Translations under genes and position numbers: made by a program
The notes under the pieces: model-generated
What the model was told of the DNA's origin: nothing
What the model saw: only the letters and a program-made list of their open reading frames with translations
Databases searched by the model: none
Assembly (NCBI GenBank): GCA_030386875.1
Contig: CM059575.1
Coordinates: forward strand, 52,606,859-52,670,858
Direction of reading: 5' to 3'
Length of the DNA: 64,000 nucleotides
Source: Morinoia aosen
Taxonomy: Eukaryota; Arthropoda; Malacostraca; Amphipoda; Talitridae
Shown here: positions 45,385 through 56,114 of the stretch, piece after piece
Numbering within the stretch: the stretch's first letter is position 1
Layout: every line of letters begins with the position of its first letter

Positions 45385-45690
45385 ATATGTGAGAGCCCGA
45401 GCTGAGACTTAGGTAGGCCTTCTTTATGTAGGAATAAAATGTTTTTGTTATGTTAAGGACCTTTTTTTCAGTTCAATGCTGTCCTGTCCTGTTTTTTCAG
45501 CACCTACTACTTTCTTCTTCGACTTTGATCTTGTTTCATAATCTTTCTCAACGTACTGTTTCTGTGCCTTTTTTGCAAAGATTCTGCGTTCCCTTAACTC
45601 CATACCAAATGATGCCTTTCTCCTTCCTCTCGTAGGATCGTATTTGTTGCGGATATAGAAGCTTAAACTATCTAATAATCTAATCTGCTT
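45385..45690 (+). repeat. Short interspersed repeat, copy 9 (5' truncated)
   Basis: It starts within the family at 'gtgagagcccgagctgagac' and ends 'cttaaactatctaataatc'. The first ~50 bp of the family is missing. Confidence 0.72.
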
Positions 45691-45714
45691 GAGTTCTCTA
45701 TTTTCCCAACGGAG

Positions 45715-45800
45715 AAAAATCACCGAGCGGCGCCGGGATTCGAACTGACGACATCTCGTAAAGAGTGCGTTCTTAACCACTCGGCCAAGAAGACCACTGT
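45715..45800 (-). repeat. tRNA-derived sequence with pol III A and B boxes
   Basis: The minus strand has TGGCCGAGTGG (A-box type, 45787-45777) and GTTCGAATCCC (B-box type, about 45746-45736) at normal spacing, in a serine/leucine-tRNA-like context. The acceptor and T stems do not pair well, so this is a tRNA pseudogene or a SINE head rather than a working tRNA. It lies next to repeat copy 9, but other copies of that repeat lack it. Confidence 0.55.
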
Positions 45801-46139
45801 GAGAGTACCCTTTTGAGACCACTTCTGAAACCATCCTTCTCTACCCAGCTCATATTTCTGAATTAGTGCTACTATGAACTTTAAATTAGACTAAATATAA
45901 AACTCGGTTTTTGCTTTGCGTACAGAGCACCCTGAATTTATCTTTCATATATATATAGGATAGGAAGCTTTGCTTCCTATCCCTCTCCTACCTGCGGTCG
46001 ATATTTCTAAAACGCTAAGTTGCTCAGCTCTCACTTCTAAACTATTGCATCTAAAAATTTCAAATTAGTCTTATTTCGGAACCTAATAAATTTGCTGAGT
46101 GGTTGTAATAACTTCACCTAAGCTAGCTTAATTTGACTC

Positions 46140-46507
46140 CTTCAATGAGGATACAATTATTGTATATGTGTATATCAGCACTCTGAGAAGAAGGATGCTA
46201 GGTCAAGACTTGAAGGCTAGGTAGGCCTTACTTCTTGGTTGAGAATAGCGTTTATTACGTTATGAACCATTTTTTAACTTACTTCTCTCTTTTCTATCAG
46301 CTTATTCTATTCTTTTTTTAATTTTTATCTTATATTATAAATTTGTATTAAACTTTTTTTGTGCAGGGTTTTGAGACGCATCTTAAGCTTAGATTCCTCG
46401 TTCCCTTAATTCCGTAAAACGGTATACAGAATTCCGTACTAAGTGGTACCTATCTCTCTTGGGATCACTTTTTTCTTAATTAGGGAAACTTAAGCAAACT
46501 AACCTAG
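46140..46507 (+). repeat. Short interspersed repeat, copy 10 (diverged)
   Basis: 'gaggatacaattattgtat', 'gacttgaaggctaggtaggcc' and 'cttaagcaaactaacctag' mark the family. It is the most diverged copy after 5 and 6. Confidence 0.6.
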
Positions 46508-46509
46508 TT

Positions 46510-48549
46510 AATTTTTTTGAGCTGAACTGTCGTATTTAATTAATTTTCCTAAATAATGCCAGGATGGGGGCAAGATGAGTATGTCGGGTTTTCCGCGACC
46601 GTTGGGGTAGTTTGAACTTGAATAGTAGTTCTTGACGGCCAAAAACTCGAACAATTCTCGATAGTGATCTGGGAAATTTATGAGAGGGATAATGAAAAAC
46701 GGAGTTGGACTCAGCTTAGTTCAGGTGGAGTTTATTGGAAGAGGAAACCAGGAGGTCTTCGATGAGCTTGACTGGAAATCCCAGTGAGGTCCTGAGTGCC
46801 GGTGGTGAGCTTCGGTGAGCGATGGCGTCGCTCCGGCCGGTAGATGAGATTTTTAAGTGTATCGAGTTTAGAATATTCAATTTACGGTGGGCAATTTTTA
46901 AAACAAGCACAACAATCTGTGCGTAGCTAGTTGTGTGGGCAAAGCATGCTTAATTTTGGAGCAGGTGAGTTTGATCAAGGTGCCGAGCCTGATGGCGATG
47001 ATGACTCTTGGTTTGAATAGTACTTAAGATCCAGGCACGCGGAATTATAAGCGAATGCAAAGCTAATTCAATGGTGCCCGTAGTTAGAGAATATATCAGG
47101 CTAAAGGCCCCAGAGCATAGCCAAATCCAATCCAAGTAGAAAAACCAAAAACGGCCCAGGGAGAATGTTGTAAGTGGTGTGTGTGATGACGTTGAGGTCC
47201 TGTAAGGGCAGAGGCGCTGGATGAAACGTTCCAGGAGAGACATCAAGACATTCCACCACTGGCAATCCAACATATAATGACAACTCTTCCCACACGGAGA
47301 ACTCCGAGAAACTCCTACAGTTGACACCAGCTACTTTAAGGATTCTCACTTTTGGCAAACTCAAAAAGATAGAACAGATTTTTGGTTGACAGATTTTAAC
47401 AATAAATAAATCGTTTAAACTGTTTAGCTTTCAACACTGTTCACTAAGGCCTCTGGCTTTAAAAAATCTGAGTATTAGGTTTAAGAACTTCCGGTAATAA
47501 AGATCGTGATTCCTTACAGAGACTACGGGCAAGTAAACACGAGATCTACGGAATATCGTGAAAATATCAAGTGACTGCACTTTTGAAAGCAGTAAGAACA
47601 AACATAAAAATCCCAAAGTTCATGGATATAAATCCTACTAAAAAATCCTGGTAGATATCATTTGCAATAATAAGGAATTAAGGAATAATATCCCCAATGA
47701 TAAAAGGAGAAGGAAACCTAAGCGTTGATATCACAGGCGGAAAATACGCGAAGAAAGAAAAACGAAAGCATGAAAGTTCCGTGTGGCGATTTAGCCGGGC
47801 GGCTTTACGCGTCGGCTTCAGCCAAAGCCGCCAGCAATTTACACACACTCAAGATAGGTAGATGGTAGTGGGTGTTTGTCACAAGAATGCGATGAGTTAA
47901 ATTAAATTTTATTGAAATGTTTGATATTGAAATAAGTGCGGTTACGTAAAGGTTTCCAAGAGTATGGAATTAAGAAATGAAATTCCATAACTTAGCAAGC
48001 ATAGACATGAATACTTTTCGTAATTTAAACTACTGCAAGTCGGTTTGTAAAAAAGAAGAATAAATGCTACTATAACACATGCCTATAGTATTTATAGTCA
48101 CAGAGTAGTGACAAGAGACGACGGTGTGAGGTTCCGCCATTACACAAAGACGCTATCGACAACGAACGCCGGCAATTTTCGCCGCGTTCGTTCCGAGTAT
48201 CGAATCATGAATGAAAACTGCAGGTATCTATTATTGTAGTGAAGAAAGGAACGAAACATGATTATGTTTTGATAATAAAATCATGACACGGAAATGCAAT
48301 GCACATCTGACGCAATATTTTTACGCTAAGTCACGTTGAGAAAAAGAACAAAACACTGAATGAGAACATGCTACATCACAATTCCAACGCATAACTACGT
48401 ATCCAAATAACACTGCCTGTCAACTATTAATACTCACTGAACACGAAGAAAGAACACGATTATTTTCTAACACTGATTTACTCACGAGAACGAGGAAAGA
48501 ACACGATTATTTTCTAACACTGATTTACTCACGGGAAAAAATGCTGTGA
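46510..48549. other. Intergenic stretch, unassigned, with a 44-bp duplication at its right end
   Basis: The parts at 46590-47380 and 47760-48180 are richer in CpG than the surroundings and could be old LTR or gene remnants, but no protein is recognised on either strand. Just before the Copia insertion 'gaaagaacacgattattttc' plus 'taacactgatttactcacg' occurs twice in tandem (48440-48485 and 48490-48537). Confidence 0.4.
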
Positions 48550-48554
48550 GCAGG

Positions 48555-48830
48555 TGTTAGACCAGAGAGGCCTCTTTCCATCTTGGAATAATGGAGTACG
48601 ACAACGATTATAAGAATGAGTGTGGGGTATAGAAACACAGTAGGTAATCTAGGAACTACATGTACTGTACGTCCGTCGAGCACGGCGGCGAGAACAAGAA
48701 GAAGGAGCTCGATCGCTCTACAAAGGCTGTTAACACATGAACATAGAAAACGGGACGGAAGTAATTTAATGGGTGACTGCGACAACTCATATATAATAAT
48801 AAATATATATACTGAAGTTGGATCTCAACA
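48555..48830 (-). repeat. Outer Copia 3' LTR
   Basis: 276 bp, ends TGTTGAG...CTAACA on the minus strand. The adjacent polypurine tract TTGGAGGGGGTG (48842-48831 on the minus strand) marks this as the 3' copy. Confidence 0.93.
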
Positions 48831-49132
48831 CACCCCCTCCAACTGAAGTATTCCATCCCACTATGCATCAATTCACATAGTAATCAATTAGAGCTAACAT
48901 TTCAACGTTCAGATCTTTCATTGAACATTGAACAGCAGAAAGACAACATAAAAAAAATCATCAGTGTAGATCAACAGATTACACTGAGCACGATACAAAA
49001 AAAAATATAACGCCCAATAATGCATAGTCCGCAATAGCGTTAAGAGTATTGTACTCAAGAAAGTTCTACCCTTTCTTGCAATTGGTGTACACAAAGCTAA
49101 ACTAGAAACATGTCCGACACAGTAACTTAGAA

Positions 49133-51359
49133 TTAAACACACACTTTGAATTTAAGCAACGACTGTCTAGTAACAGGCTTTGTGAACATGTCAGCCATGT
49201 TTTCCTCTGAAGGAACAAAGCTCAAGACTGCTTTATTGTCTTGAATGATTGCTCGAATGAAGTGAAATCTTATGTCTATATGTTTCGAGCGTTGATGATG
49301 AACAGGGTTTTTGGCTAAGTCAATAGCACCTCTATTATCAACAAAAATTTCAACCGGTTCGTCATATCCATCCATATCACACAGAAGCTGTTTGAGGAAA
49401 ATTCCCTCCTGCACAGCATAAGTCAAGGCAACATACTCAGCTTCGCAGCTTGAAAGAGCAACAATATTTTGTTTCTTGGACTTCCAAGATATCAGTGAAC
49501 TGTTGCTAGATGACTTAAACACATATCCTGATATGCTCTTCCGGTCAGAGGATCCACCCCAGTCAGAGTCAGAGAAACCAGTAATTTGCATGGGGTCCTC
49601 AGATTTCACAAATTTCAAACCGTATGAAATAGTACCTTTAAGATACTTCAACACAAATTTACACAAATTCAGGTGAGCATTTGTTGGACAAGTTAAATGT
49701 TGCGACAGTAAAGTAACAACATAGCAAATATCAGGCCTAGTACAAGTCATCAAGTAGATCAGGCTGCCAACTATCTCACGGAACAGTTTTGGATCGCACA
49801 AATTCCTAGAATCAGAGCTTACATCAAGCTTGTTGGCACTGGGATCACATGGAATAGACTTAGGCTTACAATCAGACATCCTAAATTTTGACAAAATTTT
49901 CTCAACATACTTTGACTGTTTCATCTCAATTGAGTCATGCTTCACATCAAATTCAATGCCTAAAAAACAAGAAATTTGTCCAAGATCTTTCATTTTGAAT
50001 TTATTTGACAACAAACACTTGACTTCCTTCAATACAGCAGCGTTAGAAGAGGCCAAAATTAAATCATCAACCCATACAATAATAATCACTTTTCCAGAGT
50101 CGCTTTCCCTTACATAGACACAAGTATCACTGAGAGATTGAACAAAATTTTGTTCAACAAGAAAATGATGCAAGAGGTTGTTCCAGTTACGGCCACTTTG
50201 CTTTAAGCCATACAAAGATTTTTTGAGTTTGCAGACTAACTTCTCTCCATTTTTGTCAAGTTCAACAAATCCCTCAGGCTGTTCTACAAAAACATCACAG
50301 TCAATTTTTGCATGAAGATAAGCAGTGCACACGTCCATCTGGTGCACAATGTACGACTTTTGCACAGCAATATCCATCAGCATTCTAACAGAAGTTAGAC
50401 GTGCTGTAGGAGAAAAAGTTTCTTTGAAATCGACATGAGCTACTTGGGAATATCCCTTGGCTACATAACGAGCTTTGAAAGTTTCCTGATCATTGGGTCC
50501 TGATTTAACACTATAGACCCATCGTCCCCCAATAACAGATCTATCTTTTGGCTTTTCAACAAGTTCAAACGTTTCATTATCGGCTAGTGCAGCCATCTCA
50601 GTGCTCATTGCCTGTTTCCACTCAACAGAATCTGGGGATGAAATTGCCTCAGAGTAAGACTTAGGGATACTGCTCACTCTGTAGCAATAATCAACAAAAT
50701 TATTAGTGATATCCAATTCATCTGGATCAACATAGTTTTTTAAATAAGCTGGGGGCTTCTTTTCTCTCAAAGGAAATCTTCTAGTGGGCTCTGCATCTGA
50801 ATGAGTTTCATTTTGAATCACTTCTGGAACAGTCCCAGGTTTCAACTCAGCCTCAGCCTTGTCAGCCTTCTCACTTTGTTTCAGCTCAGCAGGGTTATCT
50901 ACAGCAATGAACTCATCCTCACCCACCACATTTCTAGAAATTTTATCACAGAATGTGACACATCTGACTCTTTTTATTTGACAAGTTTCAGGGAAATAAA
51001 TCATGTAAGCAGGGCTGCACGGGTCATATCCCAGAAAAGTACCCTGCTCTGACCTAGGGTCAAGCTTTCCTGGGTTTTGAACCATGGCAAAACATTTTGA
51101 ACCAAAAATGTGCATATTGGAGAGGTCAGGTTTCTTTCCCGTGAACATCTCAAAAGGAGTTTTGCCTGTCCTTTTGTTGAAACACCTATTTCTAATGTAA
51201 GCAGCTGTTCTTACAGCATGATTCCACAATTCTTTTGGCAAATTTGCATGTAGCAACAAACACCTAGCCATCTCAAACAATGATCTCCAAGATCTCTCAG
51301 CAGTCCCATTCTGATGGGGAGAGTACGGAGCTGAAAATTCGTGTTTTATTTTATTCTCC
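49133..51359 (-). pseudogene. Outer Copia polyprotein, 3' part: end of integrase, RT, RNase H
   Basis: It begins at the insertion point with the last integrase motif (HQNGTAERSWRSLFEMARCL; catalytic Glu) and continues through GKTPFEMFTGKKPDLSNMHI. The RVT_2 reverse transcriptase follows: WVYSVKSGPNDQETFKARYV, TSVRMLMDIAVQKSYIVHQM and the catalytic IVWVDDLIL. RNase H (SSCEAEYVALTYAVQE, VDNRGAIDLAKNP, KHIDIRFHFIR) ends at the stop, 49133-49135. Copia Pol makes and integrates cDNA. No stop codon occurs in this part. It is cut off from its start by the inner Copia, so it cannot be translated normally. Confidence 0.92.
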
Positions 51360-51364
51360 GTAAC
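51360..51364. other. Target-site duplication GTAAC, left copy, of inner Copia
   Basis: GTAAC at 51360-51364 is repeated at 56110-56114. The undamaged sequence in the inner element's own integrase gene has it once, confirming insertion and orientation. Confidence 0.95.
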
Positions 51365-51640
51365 TGTTGAGATCCAACTTCGGTATATATATTTATTATT
51401 ATATATGAGTTGTCGCAGTCGCCCATTAAATTACTTCCGTCCCGTTTTCTATGTTCATGTGCTCACCGCCTTTGTAGAGCGATCGAGCTCCTTCTTCTTG
51501 TTCTCGCCGCCGTGCTCGACGGACGTACAGTACATGTAGTTCCTAGATTACCTACTGTGTTTCTATACCCCACACTCATACTTATAATCGTTGCCGTACT
51601 CCATTATTCCAAGATGGAAAGAGGCCTCTCTGGTCTAACA
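51365..51640 (+). repeat. Inner Copia 5' LTR
   Basis: TGTTGAG...GTCTAACA, 276 bp. It contains a TATA-rich promoter candidate ('ggtatatatatttatt', 51383-51398) and, at 51614, the ATG that opens the polyprotein. The frame of the polyprotein stays open upstream through most of the LTR. Confidence 0.94.
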
Positions 51641-54600
51641 GGTTATGGGCCCAGTAACCTAACTTTTGATGGCAATGACGAAAGGTATGAGTTGTAAAAA
51701 GTGAAATTTCGGGCCTACCTAGACTTGAAATCGTTGGGTGCCGTCCTCGAGGGCGAAGAATCAAGTCTGGATGTTGAGAAGAATAAGAAAGTTTTCTCCG
51801 AGCTTGTGCAAAGGCTCGATGATAAAAGTCTCTCGTTGATTATCAGAGACGCCTATGGAGATGGAAGAAAATCCATGAAGATTCTGCGTGATCATTACCT
51901 CGGCAGCAGTAAACCGAGAATTATTTCTCTGTATTGCGAGTTGGCTGCGCTGAAGATGAAAAATGGCGAGACGGTAACCGACTACTTGCTGCGGGCAGAG
52001 ACAACTGCATCCTACCTGAAGAAAGCCGGCGAGAGTATCAGCGATGGACTGATAATCGCCATGATTATCAGGGGATTGCCAGCTGTTTACAACGCGTTTT
52101 CTACCGTCATCACGCAAATTGACAGTAAAGAAATGGACTTCATGAAATTCAAATCGGCTCTCAAGAGTGAAGAGGAAACAAAGAAGACCCGACAAGGCTA
52201 CAGTGGAAGTGAAGAAAGAATTATGAAAGTGAAAGATTCTAAAATTACTTGTTACTTATGTGGTAAGTCAGGTCACAAGAAATATGAGTGTAAAAGTCAC
52301 AGTGCAAAGAAAAATCGGTGGTGTTCAATTTGTAAAAGTGCATCTCATGATACTAATTTTTGCAGAAAGAGAGATACCGCAAAAGCGAGGGCTACTGATA
52401 GCAAAGATGTGAAAAGCTCTTTTTGTTTTAGAGTATCAACAGACTCAGAAAGTGCTTCTGTTGTAGACAGTGCAAAGTTACTGGTGGATTGTGGAGCTAC
52501 TGCTCACATTATTTGTGATAAATCTAAGTTTGTATCTTTAGATGAAAGTTTTGACCCTAGGAATCATTTCATTGAATTAGCAGATGGTTCTAGTATGAAC
52601 AATATTGTAGAGTGTAAAGGTGATGCGAGAATTACCCTGACTGACGCCAAAAATAGGAAACACAATGTTCTTTTAAAAAATGTTCTTTGTATTCCTAGTT
52701 TTAAGCAGAATATTTTTTCTGTCCAGGCTGCTATTGATCAGGGTGCATCATTTAATTTCAGTCAAAACGCCTCAAAGTTGTTTGCTTCAGATGGGAATGC
52801 GTTTAATATTAAAAAATGTGGAAAGCTGTATTATTTAAATTCTGTAAGCTCTGTTGATTCTATTAATGCTGTTGGTGAACACACTCTGGAGGAGTGGCAT
52901 AATATTCTTGGGCATTGTAATGTAAAAGATGTGTTGAGCCTAGAAGGTATTACTAAAGGAATGAAAATTACCAACAAGCATAATTTCGATTGTGAGATCT
53001 GTGTCCAGGGTAAAATGTGTCAATATAGGAGCAGAGACCCTGATGAAAAGTCAAGAAAACCTTTAGAGCTAGTCCATAGTGACCTAGCTGGACCTATAAG
53101 CCCTACTTCTTTTGAGAATTCCATGTATGTCATGTCTTTTGTGGATGCCTTTTCAGGCCTCATTTTTGTGTATTTCCTCAGAAGTAAAAGTGACACTGTT
53201 GGGGCATTTAAAAAATTCTTGGCTGATTCTGCTCCATTTGGCTCTGTTAAACGTTTAAGAACAGATAACGGCACCGAGTATTCCTCAAACTTGTTCAAAG
53301 CTGTTGTCACGGAGAACAAAATAAAGCATGAATTTTCAGCTCCGTACTCTCCCCATCAGAATGGGACTGCTGAGAGATCTTGGAGATCATTGTTTGAGAT
53401 GGCTAGGTGTTTGTTGCTACATGCAAATTTGCCAAAAGAATTGTGGAATCATGCTGTAAGAACAGCTGCTTACATTAGAAATAGGTGTTTCAACAAAAGG
53501 ACAGGCAAAACTCCTTTTGAGATGTTTACGGGAAAGAAACCTGACCTTTCCAACATGCACATTTTTGGATCAAAATGTTTTGCCATGGTTCAAAACCCAG
53601 GAAAGCTTGACCCTAGGTCAGAGCAGGGTACTTTTCTGGGATATGACCCGTGCAGCCCTGCTTACATGATTTATTTCCCTGAAACTTGTCAAATAAAAAG
53701 AGTCAGATTTGTCACATTCTGTGATAAAATTTCTAGAAATGTGGTGGGTGAGGATGAGTTCATTGCTGTAGATAACCCTGCTGAGCTGAAACAAAGTGAG
53801 AAGGCTGACAAGGCTGAGGCTGAGTTGAAACCTGGGACTGTTCCAGAAGTGATTCAAAATGAAACTCATTCAGATGCAGAGCCCACTAGATGATTTCCTG
53901 TGAGAGAAAAGAAGCCCCCAGCTTATTTAAAAGACTAGGTTGATCCAGATGAATTGGATATCACTAATAATTTTGTTGATTATTGCTACAGAGTGAGCAG
54001 TATCCCTAAGTCTTACTCTGAGGCAATTTCATCCCCAGATTCTGTTGAGTGGAAACAGGCAATGACCACTGAGATAGCTGCACTAGCCGATAATGAGACG
54101 TACGAACTTGTTGAAAAGCCAAAAGATAGATCTGTTATTGGGGGACGATGGGTCTATAGTGTTAAATCAGGACCCAATGACCAGGAAACTTTCAAAGCTC
54201 GTTATGTAGCCAAGGGATATTCCCAAGTAGCTGATGTCGATTTCAAAGAAACTTTTTCTCCTACAGCACGTCTAACTTCTGTTAGAATGCTGATGGATAT
54301 TGCTGTGCAAAAGTCGTACATTGTGCACCAGATGGACGTGTGCACTGCTTATCTTCATGCAAAAATTGACTGTGATGTTTTTGTAGAACAGCCTGAGGGA
54401 TTTGTTGAACTTGACAAAAATGGAGAGAAGTTAGTCTGCAAACTCAAAAAATCTTTGTATGGCTTAAAGCAGAGTGGCCGTAACTGGAACAACCTTTTGC
54501 ATCATTTTCTTGTTGAACAAAATTTTGTTCAATCTCTCAGTGATACTTGTGTCTATGTGAGGGAAAGCGACTCTGGAAAAGTGATTATCGTTGTATGGGT

Positions 54601-55537
54601 TGATGATTCAATTTTGGCCTCTTCTAACGCTGTTGTATTGAGTGAAGTAAAAGGTTCGTTGTCAAATAAATTCAAAATGAAAGATCTTGGACAAATTTCA
54701 TGTTTTCTAGGCATTGAATTTGATGTGAAGCATGACTCAATTGAGATGAAGCAGTCAAAGTATGTTGAAGAAATTTTGTCAAAATTTAGGATGTCTGATT
54801 GTAAGCCTAAGTCTATTCCCTGTGATCCCAGTGCCAACAAGCTTGATGTAAGCTCTGATTCTAGGAATTTGTGCGATCCAAAACTGTTCCGTGAGATAGT
54901 TGGCAGCCTGATCTACTTGATGACTTGTACTAGGCCTGATATTTGCTATGTTGTTACATTACTGTCGCAACATTTAACTTGTCCAACAAATGCTCATCTG
55001 AATTTGTGTAAATTTGTGTTGAAGTATCTTAAAGGTACTATTTCATACGGTTTGAAATTTGTGAAATCCGAGAACCCCGTGCAAATTACTGGTTTCTCTG
55101 ACTCTGACTGGGGTGGATCCTCTGACCGGAAGAGCATATCAGGATATGTGTTTAAGTCATCTAGCAACAGTTCTCTGATATCTTGGAAGTCCAAGAAACA
55201 AAATATTGTTGCTCTTTCAAGCTGCGAAGCTGAGTATGTTGCCTTGACTTATGCTGTGCAGGAGGGAATTTTCCTCAAACAGCTTCTGTGTGATATGGAT
55301 GGATATGATGAACCGGTTGAAATTTTTGTTGATAATAGAGGTGCTATTGATCTAGCCAAAAACCCTGTTCATCATCAACGCTCGAAACATATAGACATAA
55401 GATTTCATTTCATTCGAGCAATCATTCAAGACAATAAAGCAGTTTTGCGCTTTGTTCCTTCAGAGGAAAACATGGCCGACATGTTCACAAAGCCTGTTAC
55501 TAGACAGTCGCTGCTCAAGTTCAAAGTGTGTGTTTAA
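51614..55537 (+). pseudogene. Inner Copia Gag-Pol polyprotein with three nonsense codons
   Basis: The ATG at 51614 lies in the 5' LTR; the frame ends at TAA 55535-55537 (1,307 codons plus stop). Stops occur at 51695 (TAA, where the outer copy has Trp), near 53891 (TGA) and near 53936 (TAG). Order: gag; CCHC knuckles CYLCGKSGHKKYEC and CSICKSASHDTNFC; protease LLVDCGATAHI; pre-integrase HNILGHCNV; integrase HSDLAGPISP, RTDNGTEYSS, NGTAERSW; RT with VWVDDSILASS; RNase H SSCEAEYVALTYAVQE. There are no frameshifts. Readthrough of three different stops is unlikely, so it must depend on proteins from intact relatives. Confidence 0.92.
51641..51658 (+). other. Inner Copia primer binding site (initiator tRNA-Met type), inside coding sequence
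   Basis: GGTTATGGGCCCAGTAAC directly follows the LTR. The first 14 bases are complementary to the anticodon-loop region of initiator tRNA-Met, the primer used by Drosophila copia. Here the same bases encode GYGPSN in the polyprotein frame. Confidence 0.85.
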
Positions 55538-55833
55538 TTCTAAGTTACTGTGTCTGACATGTTTCTAGTTTAGCTTTGTGTACACCAATTGCAAGAAAAG
55601 GTAGAACTTTCTTGAGTATAATACTCTTAACGCTATTGCGGACTATGCATTATTGTGCGTATTTTTTTTGTATCGTGGTCAGTGTAATCTGTTAATCTAC
55701 ACTGGTGATTTTTTTTGTTGTTTTTCTTCTGTTCAATGCTCAATGAAAGATCTGAAAGTTGAAATGTTAGCTCTAATTGATTACTATGTGAATTGATGCA
55801 TAGTGGGATGGAATACTTCAGTTGGAGGGGGTG

Positions 55834-56109
55834 TGTTGAGATCCAACTTCGGTATATATATTTATTATTATATATGAGTTGTCGCAGTCGCCCATTAAAT
55901 TACTTCCGTCCCGTTTTCTATGTTCATGTGCTCACCGCCTTTGTAGAGCGATCGAGCTCCTTCTTCTTGTTCTCGCCGCCGTGCTCGACGGACGTACAGT
56001 ACATGTAGTTCCTAGATTACCTACTGTGTTTCTATACCCCACACTCATACTTATAATCGTTGCCGTACTCCATTATTCCAAGATGGAAAGAGGCCTCTCT
56101 GGTCTAACA
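55834..56109 (+). repeat. Inner Copia 3' LTR
   Basis: Appears identical to 51365-51640. Preceded by GTTGGAGGGGGTG (polypurine tract, 55821-55833) and followed by the target duplication GTAAC. Confidence 0.94.
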
Positions 56110-56114
56110 GTAAC

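Larger units (their letters stand above)
51365..56109 (+). mobile_element. Inner Copia LTR retrotransposon
   Basis: It has two 276-bp LTRs (51365-51640 and 55834-56109) that appear identical on reading, the 5-bp duplication GTAAC, a polypurine tract TTGGAGGGGGTG before the 3' LTR and a primer site after the 5' LTR. It is the younger of the pair because it lies inside the outer copy. Its coding frame is the same length as the outer copy's (3,924 bases) but has three in-frame stops. Confidence 0.96.

Noticed and set aside
45715..45800. Functional tRNA-Ser or tRNA-Leu gene
   Set aside because: A and B boxes are present, but acceptor and T stems do not pair, so it is listed as a tRNA-derived repeat.
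46950..47364. Minus-strand frames of 125 and 87 codons, considered as an exon
   Set aside because: They overlap in different frames, have no recognisable domain and no convincing splice sites around them.
51410..51613. Separate membrane protein encoded by the Copia LTR (hydrophobic LLLLVLAAVL and LILIIVAVLHY)
   Set aside because: The frame upstream of the ATG at 51614 has no ATG start in frame; the open stretch is probably coincidental, though it is in frame with Gag.
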